A stretch of 9,766 nucleotides of DNA. Origin: Deltaproteobacteria bacterium (GTDB lineage: Bacteria; Myxococcota_A; Polyangia; HGW-17; SLPX01). The notes under the pieces were generated by a model. It saw only the letters and a list, made by a program, of their open reading frames with translations. It had not been told where the DNA came from and made no database searches. The stretch spans positions 1-9,766 of the forward strand of contig JAABSF010000065.1 of NCBI GenBank assembly GCA_011390535.1. Direction: 5' to 3'. The position numbers and the translations under genes were made by a program. Positions 1-6,751 of the stretch are shown piece after piece. Numbering within the stretch: position 1 is the first letter of the stretch; each line of letters starts with the position of its first letter.

Positions 1-13
1 GTTCAGCCCTTGT

Positions 14-54
14 TTGCTGCTTGCTGCTTGCTGCTTGCTGCTTGCTGCTTGCTG
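14..54. repeat. 7-bp tandem repeat (TTGCTGC), about 5.9 copies
   Basis: Five perfect copies of TTGCTGC (14-48) are followed by a sixth lacking its last base (49-54). No reading frame through it resembles a protein, so it is taken as an intergenic microsatellite upstream of the first gene. A 7-bp unit would shift frame with each gain or loss, which fits a non-coding position. Confidence 0.95.
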
Positions 55-283
55 ATCATCGTTGCCCTCCTTATTAGGTTTTACCAACAACCTTTAATTT
101 ATCATCCAGTTAAACAGTAATCAACAAGTTTTTTCATTTTTTACCGCCTTTCCCGCCACAACAGGGAAGATATAATTGAGAGACAACATTATCAAAAAAC
201 ACGCTGAAGATGAGGGAATACGCGAACAAAATTGAATAAGTTGAAATAAAGTGATATTTGATAGTGACAGTGGGAGATGTGGA
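55..283 (+). promoter_or_regulatory. AT-rich leader with candidate -10 box
   Basis: This stretch holds no credible gene. It is AT-rich and contains an exact TATAAT at 171-176, but no good -35 hexamer lies 16-18 bp upstream, so the promoter call is weak. A purine-rich GGGAG at 272-276 sits 7 bases before the ATG at 284 and supports that start for the first gene. Confidence 0.35.
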
Positions 284-1186
284 ATGTCCTCTTTTTACAG
301 GTTTTACAACAATCAGAACCCCGTCCGGTTCACTATGTGGATTTTTGCGGAGATGTTTTTTTTTTCGGCGGTTTTATTGTTTTTCCTTACTCCATGTGCG
401 TTCGCGGAAGTCGCTGGAGCGAAGAGCAGCGGCGGGAGTGGTGATCCGGGAAGTGAAAAAGCTGTTGCAAAATGGCGGTGCAAACCAACTCCTGTAGGGG
501 ACTCTAGCGACACTAAGGATTCTACCGACTCATCAGATTCTACAGAAGGGAAATCCATTAAAGCCGATGTTGGTCTAAGGAACGCAAGAGGTTTTGCCGG
601 GCTTAATCAAGAGGCAAAGAGAGATATAGAAGATTCGTCCGATTCCTGGGAGTTTGAATTTTATTATGGGGTCAGCGCGGGTTACGAGACAATATTTAGG
701 TTTCTTGGGGGTCTCGAAGTCATGTTGAGTGTGATGCCTGTCCTGGAGATCCGAAAGTTCAGGTCGATGGATTCTTCTTTGAAAGCATTCGACCGGGTTT
801 TGCGATTGGGGCTTAGAATGGATTTCGGTATTTTGGGATGCTATCTATGTCAAGAAAGAGATTCGACATCAGGTACGACCATTAGATTGGGTCCGGAGGC
901 AAGCTTCAGGATGTATTGGCCGGGGAAAAACCAAAAAAGACCGGTCAGTCTTTTACACGGTCCGTTTGCCGGTATTCACGTTGTTGTATTAAAAGGTGAA
1001 GAAATTGAATTTTCAGGGGAGGTCAAAGAAAAGAGCTATTTTGTCCGTGGCAGTTTCCGTGTGGGGTATGAATTTGGGTTGATGTTGCTTCAACGTTATC
1101 AAATATTGTTTTATGGAGTGGGTGAAACAGATCATGATGGGATTTTTGCAGTGGGTTATGGGATAAATATCGCCTATGTTTATTGA
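284..1186 (+). CDS. Predicted secreted outer-membrane beta-barrel protein (paralogue 1)
   Basis: I do not recognise a named gene. With the ATG at 284 (GGGAG Shine-Dalgarno 7 bases upstream) the product is 300 aa; a GTG at 251 and an ATG at 335 are alternatives. Residues 18-41 form a long hydrophobic signal peptide ending in A-F-A, a good signal peptidase I site. A Ser/Asp/Thr-rich low-complexity linker follows (about 73-89), then KWRC (63-66 precedes it) and a C-terminal domain of alternating hydrophobic/polar stretches ending in GYGINIAYVY. That aromatic C-terminal end resembles the beta-signal of outer-membrane barrels. The motif LGPEASFRMYWPG (about 202-214) followed by LLHGPFAG is shared with the next gene and loosely recalls DUF3575-type barrels; that link is inference. 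The gene overlaps the next one by 11 bp, so the two are probably co-transcribed. Confidence 0.75.
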   Translation: MSSFYRFYNNQNPVRFTMWIFAEMFFFSAVLLFFLTPCAFAEVAGAKSSGGSGDPGSEKAVAKWRCKPTPVGDSSDTKDSTDSSDSTEGKSIKADVGLRNARGFAGLNQEAKRDIEDSSDSWEFEFYYGVSAGYETIFRFLGGLEVMLSVMPVLEIRKFRSMDSSLKAFDRVLRLGLRMDFGILGCYLCQERDSTSGTTIRLGPEASFRMYWPGKNQKRPVSLLHGPFAGIHVVVLKGEEIEFSGEVKEKSYFVRGSFRVGYEFGLMLLQRYQILFYGVGETDHDGIFAVGYGINIAYVY

Positions 1187-2021
1187 GATTTCAAAAATAC
1201 GACAATGCTTTCTTTTTATTGTAGCCATTCTCTTTGCGCCGGCTTTGGTGTTTGCGGATTTTGATCGAGTTCCTTATGCCGAGGCCGAAGAAGCGAAAAA
1301 AGAAGAAAGAGAAACAGTTGAAGAGTACGCTAAAGAAACTGAAGAAAAAGAAGAGGAAGTGGAAACCGGACGAGTGGGTCGGCTTGAGCCGGGCAGCGGG
1401 GTTTTGAATGATCCCGCTTGCCCGGATATCCCTGTTAAATGGCATTGCGAGGTGGTGAGCGAAAAAGGTGGCGCGTTCACAAAATCTGATTCAAAACAAA
1501 ATCGGGTCCTTTCAAAACAAAGGGCAAAACATCAAGGCCGCAGCGTTCACTTCGGTTTGAGCGGTGGGTACACATGGTATTGGTTTCGTCATCTTCTGAA
1601 CTTGACTCCCACGCTGGAGATCCGGTTGTTCAAACCGGAGAACTCGCCTTTAAAAACAAGAGATGTAGTTCTTCGCGTTGGTTTGAGAATAGATCTCATG
1701 CCCCGGGTTGAAAATGAAACAAAGACCAAATCCCAGATGCTTCTCATGTTGGGTCCGGAGGCTGGGGTGAGAATGTATTGGCCCGGGGACAAATGCTCCC
1801 CGGCGGCCAAATTGTTTCATGGGCCTTTTATCGCTCTCCAATATGAGTACTATAAATCGCGAACAGAAGGTGAAGTGGATGAGAGTGTTCATACAGCGTT
1901 GTTGAGGGTCGGCTATGAGCTGGGAGTCATGTTTTTTCGGTTTTTGCAATTGTCCGCGAGGGTTGAGCTCTGCCGTTTTTTTATTCCCAGTTTCGGTTTG
2001 AATGCGGCTTTTGTTTATTGA
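1176..2021 (+). CDS. Predicted secreted outer-membrane beta-barrel protein (paralogue 2)
   Basis: This 281-aa protein is a diverged tandem copy of the upstream gene and starts inside its last codons. Residues 1-27 are a signal peptide ending in V-F-A. A strongly charged Glu/Lys-rich segment (about 36-66) probably forms a helix or coiled coil in the periplasm. Shared landmarks with paralogue 1, in the same order, are KW(H/R)C (88-91), P-x-LEIR-x-F (145-152), VLR(V/L)GLR(I/M)D (165-173), LGPEA-x2-RMYWPG (192-204), (L/F)HGPF (214-218) and RVGYE-G (244-250). The C-terminus FGLNAAFVY again matches an outer-membrane beta-signal. The N-terminal linkers differ completely, so the barrel is conserved and the periplasmic part is not. 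Start choice is supported by the signal peptide; no strong Shine-Dalgarno is visible, so translational coupling is likely. Function unknown. Confidence 0.78.
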   Translation: MFIEISKIRQCFLFIVAILFAPALVFADFDRVPYAEAEEAKKEERETVEEYAKETEEKEEEVETGRVGRLEPGSGVLNDPACPDIPVKWHCEVVSEKGGAFTKSDSKQNRVLSKQRAKHQGRSVHFGLSGGYTWYWFRHLLNLTPTLEIRLFKPENSPLKTRDVVLRVGLRIDLMPRVENETKTKSQMLLMLGPEAGVRMYWPGDKCSPAAKLFHGPFIALQYEYYKSRTEGEVDESVHTALLRVGYELGVMFFRFLQLSARVELCRFFIPSFGLNAAFVY

Positions 2022-2104
2022 TTCATTGTTTGGATCATTTCTTTCAGCCGACATACCAGTTGCGGTCAAAATTCGAATTGTTGTCCCTGTGACTCTGTGA
2101 CTGG

Positions 2105-2134
2105 ACACGGGATGGTTACTGTGATAGCCCGTGT
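2105..2134. other. 7-bp inverted repeat (ACACGGG / CCCGTGT)
   Basis: ACACGGG (2105-2111) and CCCGTGT (2128-2134) are perfect complements around a 16-base loop, in the gap between the second barrel gene and ptsN. No T-run follows, so an intrinsic terminator is not supported. It may be a weak hairpin or chance. Confidence 0.4.
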
Positions 2135-2172
2135 GCCGATGAGCGGTGGTTTAGGGCTGACTCAAGAAGAGT

Positions 2173-2221
2173 GTAGGAGCAGGGTAGGAGCAATTAAGGT
2201 AGGAGCTATTAAGGTAGGAGC
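2173..2221. repeat. GTAGGAGC tandem repeat, four copies
   Basis: GTAGGAGC begins at 2173, 2184, 2199 and 2214. The last copies are separated by AATTAAG and TATTAAG, giving a 15-bp period. The repeat lies 60-110 bp upstream of the ptsN-like gene. Each unit looks like a Shine-Dalgarno core (AGGAG), but none is placed to serve the ATG at 2284. No convincing promoter was found in the 2022-2283 gap. Confidence 0.85.
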
Positions 2222-2283
2222 AGTAGGGGATAGGTTATTGAAATGATTGCTTCGGCCCGGAAAAATGTACGAGGTTGCAAGAA

Positions 2284-2742
2284 ATGAAAATCTCCGGTTT
2301 TCTGGAACCCCATCAAGTGGCCTTTCTGAACAGTAGCTGTAAAGAGTGTGCCATCGATCATTTGGTCGAGGTGATAACAGGGAAGCTCGAAAATATCAGC
2401 CCTCAGGAGGTCCGGGACGCGATCTTCAAGAGAGAAGAGATTATGAGCACCGGTATTGGAAATGGGCTGGCAATACCTCATGTTCGGCTGGATGGTATCG
2501 ATAAGCCGGTCATTGCCATCGGCATAAGCCGTGACGGCATCCATGATTATGAGAGCTTGGATGATGAGCCGGTGAGATTCATTGTTTTGATCGCCGTGCC
2601 TCAGGGGGCACATGAAACATACATACGGTTGCTTTCGATCGCCGCTGATGTACTGAAACAAGATGATCTGAGGCAAAGGATTCTGGAATCGAAAGATGAA
2701 GAAGAGGTCTATAAAATCTTTGCCGTGCATGGCGATGCATGA
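2284..2742 (+). CDS. ptsN: PTS EIIA domain protein, PtsN (EIIA-Ntr)-like
   Basis: The product is a stand-alone 152-aa EIIA domain of the fructose/nitrogen PTS class. Such proteins accept a phosphate from HPr or NPr on one histidine and regulate targets in the cytoplasm rather than moving sugar themselves. The active-site region GIGNGLAIPHVR is visible, with the phospho-accepting His at about residue 66, and the domain length fits EIIA-Ntr. The ATG at 2284 is preferred because GAGG (2271-2274) stands 9 bases upstream; a TTG at 2275 is too close to it. PtsN usually sits beside rpoN and hpf, but here it overlaps folA. No EIIB or EIIC partner is in the window, which favours a regulatory role, although a fructose-type EIIA cannot be excluded. 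Confidence 0.85.
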   Translation: MKISGFLEPHQVAFLNSSCKECAIDHLVEVITGKLENISPQEVRDAIFKREEIMSTGIGNGLAIPHVRLDGIDKPVIAIGISRDGIHDYESLDDEPVRFIVLIAVPQGAHETYIRLLSIAADVLKQDDLRQRILESKDEEEVYKIFAVHGDA

Positions 2743-3385
2743 GCAGGGGCTTGATGGTCTGCAGCTTGCCATAATAGCGGCCATGAGCCGCAACGGAGTG
2801 ATAGGAGAGAGCGGGGGGGTTCCATGGCATTTGCCGGCGGATTTGAAGAGATTTCGCAGGCTTACCATGGGGCACCATCTGGTGATGGGGAGACGTACGT
2901 TTGAGTCTATCGGTAAAGAGTTGGATGGGCGCACTACTGTGGTGTTGTCACGTAACCGAGACTTGAATGTCTTAACAGCGGCTGGAGTTGGCGGAGTTGG
3001 CGGAGTTGGCGGAAGAGAAGGAAAAGAAGGAAGAGAAGGAAAAGAAGGAAGAGAGGGAAAAGAAGGTAGACAGGATTTGAGCGGGCGGTGTAACAGAGGC
3101 GACAGTGGGTGTGTTCTTTGGGCGGGGTCATTGGATGAAGCATTGGAGATAGCGAAGAAAAGAGGGGAGAGAAAAGTCTTTGTAGCAGGTGGCTCGCAAG
3201 TTTATAAAAAAGCTCTTGTAGAAGCCGACAGGCTCTATCTTACTGTGATTGATGCAGAGTTGAGCGGTGATGCTTTTTTTCCTCAATGGGATCGGCATGA
3301 ATGGGTTTTGGTTGGATGTGAACATCACGGGGTTGATGAAGAGAACCCTTTGCCTTTTGATTTCTGTGAATATGAACGGCGGTAA
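2729..3385 (+). CDS. folA: Dihydrofolate reductase with repeat-encoded insertion
   Basis: This enzyme reduces dihydrofolate to tetrahydrofolate with NADPH, feeding thymidylate and one-carbon metabolism. From the ATG at 2729 it is 218 aa, against about 160 for typical bacterial forms; the ATG at 2735 is an equal alternative. Landmarks are IIAAMSRNGVIG (15-26), PWHLPADLKRF (32-42, with catalytic Asp at 38), GHHLVMGRRTFESIG (48-62), TTVVLSR (69-75), VFVAGGSQVY (150-159) and LYLTVIDAE (169-177). The extra length lies between the TTVVLSR strand and SLDEALEIA: residues about 87-95 are three VGG units and 97-114 are three six-residue Glu-Gly-(Lys/Arg) units. This loop is short in E. coli FolA, so the fold should tolerate it. 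The start lies inside the end of ptsN and no Shine-Dalgarno is seen, so translational coupling is likely. Confidence 0.93.
   Translation: MAMHEQGLDGLQLAIIAAMSRNGVIGESGGVPWHLPADLKRFRRLTMGHHLVMGRRTFESIGKELDGRTTVVLSRNRDLNVLTAAGVGGVGGVGGREGKEGREGKEGREGKEGRQDLSGRCNRGDSGCVLWAGSLDEALEIAKKRGERKVFVAGGSQVYKKALVEADRLYLTVIDAELSGDAFFPQWDRHEWVLVGCEHHGVDEENPLPFDFCEYERR
2984..3067 (+). repeat. In-frame 9-bp and 18-bp tandem repeats within folA
   Basis: Three perfect copies of GGAGTTGGC (2984-3010) are followed by three copies of AGAGAAGGAAAAGAAGGA (3014-3031, 3032-3049, and 3050-3067 with two changes). Bases 3011-3066 contain no pyrimidine on the plus strand and include a 15-bp mirror repeat (AAGGAAGAGAAGGAA), so a triplex structure is possible. 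Both unit lengths are multiples of three, so copy-number change would keep frame. Confidence 0.97.
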
Positions 3386-3445
3386 AAAGCTGACCGAACA
3401 GGCCGTCGCCTTCAGGCGGCGGTCGTTGACGCAGAGGACAGAAAC

Positions 3446-3465
3446 CCCCCGCATTGATGCGGGGG
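3446..3465 (-). terminator. Perfect 9-bp palindrome, candidate terminator for mnmA
   Basis: CCCCCGCAT and ATGCGGGGG pair perfectly around TG. Read on the minus strand, it lies 55 bases after the mnmA stop and is followed by GTTTCTG, a short T-rich tail. On the plus strand no T-run follows. A second hairpin, CCGTCGCC-TTCA-GGCGGCGG with one wobble (about 3402-3421), lies closer to the folA stop. Together they probably separate the two convergent genes. Confidence 0.5.
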
Positions 3466-3517
3466 AGCTTCCACGAGGCAATGGGATAAAAAGCTTCTGC
3501 GAGGTGATGGGATAAAA
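3466..3517. repeat. 26-bp direct repeat, two copies
   Basis: Copies at 3466-3491 and 3492-3517 share AGCTTC, then CGAGG, then ATGGGATAAAA at the same offsets and differ at four positions. The second copy ends just before the mnmA stop codon (3521-3523). The pair adjoins the palindrome at 3446-3465. Confidence 0.9.
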
Positions 3518-3520
3518 AAA

Positions 3521-4708
3521 TCAGCCGGGAGGATAAATCCATCCTCTGCCCAACACTCTGGGGCCATCGAAGAAAACGGCGGCCTGGCCCGGGGTGATCG
3601 CGCGCACTCGTTTTTCCAGGGTAACGATGAGGGTGTTTTTGTCGGAAAACCGAACAACGGCGGGGACGGGTTGTTGTCTGTATCTCACTTGAACTTCACA
3701 TTTTATCGACGTTGCATTTTGTGCATTTTGTGCGTTTTGTGCATTTTGTGCTTTTTGTGCGCTTTGTTCGTCGTCCATCCAGTTGACTTCTCTTGCTATG
3801 AAGCCTTCGCCTAAAAGGTTCTCTTCGTTCCAGGTTACAATGATTCCCCCGTTTTCCATGTTGAATGACTTTACCCAACATCGTTCGGTAGTCTGGATGT
3901 GTATTCCCTTTCTCTGGCCGATGGTGAATCGATGAATTCCTTCATGTCGGCCGAGGGTTGAGCCCGATTCATCCAACACAGGGCCGGGTTTTGGTTCTCC
4001 TTCAAAGCGTTTTCGCAGTATCTCTGAAAAAGATAAATCTCCACTTACCAGGCATGCGTCTTGGCTTTCACTTGTGTCTGCGGTGTTAAGATCAAGCTCT
4101 CGAGCTATGGCCCTGATCTCTGGTTTTGTCATGTGGCCTATGGGAAAAAGGATAGATTCTAATTGCTCTTTTTTGAGGCCTGCCAAAAAATAGGATTGAT
4201 CTTTCTTTTTATCTACTCCCCGAAGTAACCAGGGTGATCCCGTTGGAGAAGTACCTTTTTGAGCGTAATGGCCGGTTGCCAGATGTGAAGCTCCCTTGCT
4301 GTGCGCCCAGGTAAGGAGGGCGCCGAACTTGATTCGTTCGTTGCACATCAAGCAAGGGCTGGGAGTTCGACCTCTGTTATACTCTTCCCATGCTGGTTTA
4401 AGCACTTTGGAGTCGAACTCTTGTGCACAGTCGTAGACATGGTGTTCTATACCAAGCTGTTCCGAGGCGGTGCGGGCCCTCTGAATTGAATCATTGGTGC
4501 AGCAAGAGCTTTGTTCTTCAGTGTCATTGCTCTTTTGGAGCTTTAGGGTAACACCGATAACATCATGACCCGCTTTTTTTAGCAGAAAGGCGGCGACGCT
4601 GCTGTCAACTCCACCACTCAAGGCAACGGCTATACGCTGGGGCTGAGCCTGTGTTGATGTAGTCTGGGTCGTGTTATTTGGTTGTTTTCTTTTTTCGTCG
4701 GTTCTCAT
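3521..4708 (-). CDS. mnmA: tRNA-specific 2-thiouridylase MnmA with repeat insertion
   Basis: MnmA adenylates U34 of the tRNAs for Lys, Glu and Gln and transfers persulfide sulfur to form 2-thiouridine. The 395-aa product shows the PP-loop SGGVDSS (31-37), GRTPSPCLMCNERIKFG (113-129) with C122 at the position of the first catalytic cysteine, ATGHYA (144-149), the DQSYFL-type segment (170-174) and SQDACL with C219 as the second cysteine. The C-terminal barrel contains FTIGQRKG (261-268) and TPGQAAVFFDG (372-382). Residues about 316-331 are an Ala-Gln-Asn(Lys) repeat inserted between REVNW and CEVQVRYRQ. The first 24 residues are a polar Gln/Thr-rich extension before the PP-loop domain. It is the last gene of a minus-strand set with rrf2, larE and xdhC. 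No strong Shine-Dalgarno is visible before the ATG. Confidence 0.95.
   Translation of the reverse strand: MRTDEKRKQPNNTTQTTSTQAQPQRIAVALSGGVDSSVAAFLLKKAGHDVIGVTLKLQKSNDTEEQSSCCTNDSIQRARTASEQLGIEHHVYDCAQEFDSKVLKPAWEEYNRGRTPSPCLMCNERIKFGALLTWAHSKGASHLATGHYAQKGTSPTGSPWLLRGVDKKKDQSYFLAGLKKEQLESILFPIGHMTKPEIRAIARELDLNTADTSESQDACLVSGDLSFSEILRKRFEGEPKPGPVLDESGSTLGRHEGIHRFTIGQRKGIHIQTTERCWVKSFNMENGGIIVTWNEENLLGEGFIAREVNWMDDEQSAQKAQNAQNAQNAQNATSIKCEVQVRYRQQPVPAVVRFSDKNTLIVTLEKRVRAITPGQAAVFFDGPRVLGRGWIYPPG
3714..3767 (-). repeat. In-frame 9-bp tandem repeat within mnmA, six copies
   Basis: Six 9-base units read on the plus strand as GCATTTTGT, GCATTTTGT, GCGTTTTGT, GCATTTTGT, GCTTTTTGT and GCGCTTTGT. 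On the coding strand they encode Ala-Gln-Asn or Ala-Gln-Lys triplets. The unit keeps frame, and the sequence is unrelated to the repeats in folA. Confidence 0.97.
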
Positions 4709-4723
4709 GTGTTTCCGGTGACG

Positions 4724-4799
4724 AGGTTGCCGTTTCTACCAGGTTAACGTTTTTAAGGGGTTGCCGTTTCTACTAGGTTGCCGTTTTACGAGGTTGCTG
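4724..4799. repeat. 17-bp tandem repeat between xdhC and mnmA
   Basis: Copies starting at 4724, 4741, 4758, 4775 and (partial) 4791 follow the consensus AGGTTGCCGTTTCTAC plus one spacer base. The second is the most diverged (AGGTTAACGTTTTTAA). The array fills most of the 135-bp gap between xdhC and mnmA. Neither strand carries a good hairpin terminator here, so read-through into mnmA is possible. Confidence 0.9.
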
Positions 4800-4843
4800 A
4801 AAAAAATGAATCTTGCTCAGGCTTTCAGGTTTTTACCCTTTTG

Positions 4844-5773
4844 TCAGTGGCTCGTTTTCAAGGTTCCTCCGCTGCGGCCATGTTTTACCGCAAGGATTTC
4901 CCCGATAATGGAGACCGCAATTTCAGCGGGTGTTCGGCCGCCGATGTCCAGCCCGACGGGGGTATGAACTTCATCGAATCTCTCTCCGGCTGCAGATGAG
5001 TTTCCGACTCTCTTTTTGATGCCCGCTACTTTGGATCGGGAGCCCATGAGCCCCAAATATCGCCACGGTTTTTCAAGGCAGGCTCGCAAAACGATCTCGT
5101 CGTGTTTGTGCCCATAGGTCATAATCACTGCGCAGGTTGAGTCGTCGAATGGTATCTCTGCGGCGGTTTGCGCGAAGGGACCGTGGTAAAATCTTATCCC
5201 CTCCGGAAAACATCCGGGGTCTAAATATTCTTTTCGATCATCTGCTACAGTTACCGCGAACCCACAAGCTTTCGCCATTGGCGCCAGCGCCCGGCTGACA
5301 TGACCTGCTCCAAAAATAATGAGTTGGGGTGCGCGGGTTATGGGTTGAATGAGGAAATCAGTAGTACCGCCACAAGCTTTTTCAACGTTCTGGTGCTCTC
5401 CTCCGCTGAAGTCATAGTGGAGGCTTCTGGCTCTGCCGTCTTCGAGAGATTTGGTCGCATGACGTATCGCAAACAGCTCCAACTCTCCACCGCCCACTGT
5501 CCCTGTGATGGAACCATCTGCAAATACAGCCATCATGGACCCCAGCCCTCTGGGCGCCGACCCGGAGGTGCCTGTGATTGTCACCAGGGCTGCTGTTTCG
5601 CCTTCAGCGATTCTCTTCATGACAGCTTCAAGGGGAGCAATATCGGTTTGTTCTCGGGGGTCGCCCATTTCCTTTACAGAGCCCACACATCCGTCTTGCG
5701 ATGATATAGCCTTTGTATGGGAGACTTTGTTTTTGTCGAGTGATTCAGTCGTACTCACTTTATCATGTTTCAT
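4844..5773 (-). CDS. xdhC: XdhC/CoxI-family molybdoenzyme maturation factor
   Basis: XdhC-family proteins bind molybdenum cofactor and help deliver its sulfurated form to xanthine dehydrogenase-type hydroxylases in the cytoplasm. The 309-aa product shows the N-terminal XdhC domain GSAPRGLGSMMAVFADGS (71-88) and GTVGGGELE (91-99), ACGG (133-136), then the Rossmann domain with LIIFGAGHVSRALAPMA (151-167), TYGHKHDEIVLR (219-230), YLGLMGSRSK (239-248) and GLDIGGRTPAEIAVSIIGEI (274-293). The first 45 or so residues are polar and outside the domain; an ATG at 5668 is an alternative start, but the ATG at 5773 has GGAAGAGA 9 bases upstream. No xanthine dehydrogenase, CO dehydrogenase or selenium-hydroxylase gene is in the window, so its client is unknown. 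The larE-like gene lies 80 bp upstream on the same strand. Confidence 0.9.
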   Translation of the reverse strand: MKHDKVSTTESLDKNKVSHTKAISSQDGCVGSVKEMGDPREQTDIAPLEAVMKRIAEGETAALVTITGTSGSAPRGLGSMMAVFADGSITGTVGGGELELFAIRHATKSLEDGRARSLHYDFSGGEHQNVEKACGGTTDFLIQPITRAPQLIIFGAGHVSRALAPMAKACGFAVTVADDRKEYLDPGCFPEGIRFYHGPFAQTAAEIPFDDSTCAVIMTYGHKHDEIVLRACLEKPWRYLGLMGSRSKVAGIKKRVGNSSAAGERFDEVHTPVGLDIGGRTPAEIAVSIIGEILAVKHGRSGGTLKTSH

Positions 5774-5806
5774 TATTTCATCTCTTCCGGCGGTGTGACA
5801 CGCTTT

Positions 5807-5846
5807 TATCCGTCTATTCGTCTATCCGTCTATCCGTCTGTTCGTT
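5807..5846. repeat. 8-bp tandem repeat (TATCCGTC), five copies
   Basis: Units TATCCGTC, TATTCGTC, TATCCGTC, TATCCGTC and TGTTCGTT run without gaps through the 80-bp space between the larE-like gene and xdhC. The array ends 8 bases before the larE stop codon. Confidence 0.92.
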
Positions 5847-5853
5847 TCTTTGT

Positions 5854-6714
5854 TTAACTTTTAGAAGAGTCCAAGACTTCGTTCATGGAACCAACCCTGT
5901 AGCCTTCCAGGTCAAGGCAGACGAATGAATAGCCTTGTTTTTTGCAGATATCCTTCAAGATGTTTCTTGTCTTTTTTTTGCACGCAGCGTCTAGTTCGTT
6001 CAATCCTACCTCTATTCTGGCCAAATCTCCATGATCCCGTACCCTCACAACCCGGAAACCAAGATCTTTGATTTTTTGTTCGGTGACGCCTATGCGCTCC
6101 AGCCGCTCAGGAGTAATCTCTTGGCCGTATGGGATACGGGAAGCAAGGCACGCGCACGGAGGTTGATCCCAATTGGGTAACCCTCTCGCCCGTGCCATTC
6201 GGTGGATCATGTCTTTTCCCAGCTCTAGCTCAAGCAAGGGGGAGCGTATACCCAACTCTAGAGCTGCTTTTCTCCCGGGGCGGATATCAAAACGGTCGTC
6301 ATAGTTGGTGCCGTCCAGGATAATTGAGATGGATTCTCGTTGGCTGATTCGCTTTATCTCTCTGAATATTTCGTGTTTGCAATAATAACAGCGTTCAGGC
6401 GGGTTGGTCCGGTATTCAGGAAGACCGATTTCGTTTGAATTGAAATAAATGTGTTTCGTGCCCAGTTGATGGGCGATGGCCTCTGCTTGTTCTTTTTCAT
6501 GTTTCGGGAATGAGGGAGAGCACGCTGTGACGGCGAGAGCTTTTTCACCTAAGGCGTCGCCGGCGGCAGCCAAAAGTAGGCTGCTGTCTACTCCCCCGGA
6601 AAACGCAACCACAACCTTACCTATGTCTTTTAGATAAGCTTTCAGCTTTTCATATTCTTCGGCCGCTTCATCATCGGCAACCTTGTTTTTATTAGATTCT
6701 TTTAAATGAGACAT
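5854..6714 (-). CDS. larE: LarE-like ATP-dependent sulfurtransferase (PP-loop family)
   Basis: LarE adenylates a pyridinium dicarboxylate nucleotide and inserts sulfur while making the nickel-pincer cofactor of lactate racemase. The 286-aa product has the PP-loop SGGVDSS (39-45), PPERCYYCK (105-113), LDGTNYDDR (133-141), RSPLLELELGK (157-167) and PPCACLASRIPYG (185-197), all in family order. C189 in ACLASR corresponds to the sulfur-donor cysteine of Lactobacillus LarE. C109 and C112 form a CxxC; together with C189 this resembles LarE homologues that hold a [4Fe-4S] cluster instead of sacrificing a cysteine. That subtype call is inference. No larA, larB or larC is in the window, so the substrate may be something else. 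No clear Shine-Dalgarno precedes the ATG; the gap to rrf2 is 37 bp. Confidence 0.88.
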   Translation of the reverse strand: MSHLKESNKNKVADDEAAEEYEKLKAYLKDIGKVVVAFSGGVDSSLLLAAAGDALGEKALAVTACSPSFPKHEKEQAEAIAHQLGTKHIYFNSNEIGLPEYRTNPPERCYYCKHEIFREIKRISQRESISIILDGTNYDDRFDIRPGRKAALELGIRSPLLELELGKDMIHRMARARGLPNWDQPPCACLASRIPYGQEITPERLERIGVTEQKIKDLGFRVVRVRDHGDLARIEVGLNELDAACKKKTRNILKDICKKQGYSFVCLDLEGYRVGSMNEVLDSSKS

Positions 6715-6751
6715 GTAAATATAAACAAAAGGTAAAGGGTGAACTGTCTTT

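Noticed and set aside
1650..2108. Minus-strand 152-codon frame opposite the second barrel gene
   Set aside because: The plus-strand paralogue has a signal peptide and conserved motifs; the reverse frame has neither.
2022..2283. Riboswitch or promoter upstream of the ptsN-like gene
   Set aside because: Only one 7-bp inverted repeat and the GTAGGAGC repeat are visible; no known riboswitch core and no good -35/-10 pair.
3696..3881. Minus-strand 61-codon frame with a Thr-Lys-Cys repeat
   Set aside because: It is the alternative frame of the 9-bp repeat inside mnmA; mnmA is certain, so this is a shadow.
4801..4843. Minus-strand T-run (TTTTTTT) after xdhC as an intrinsic terminator
   Set aside because: No GC-rich stem precedes the T-run; only weak CTGA/TCAG pairing is present.
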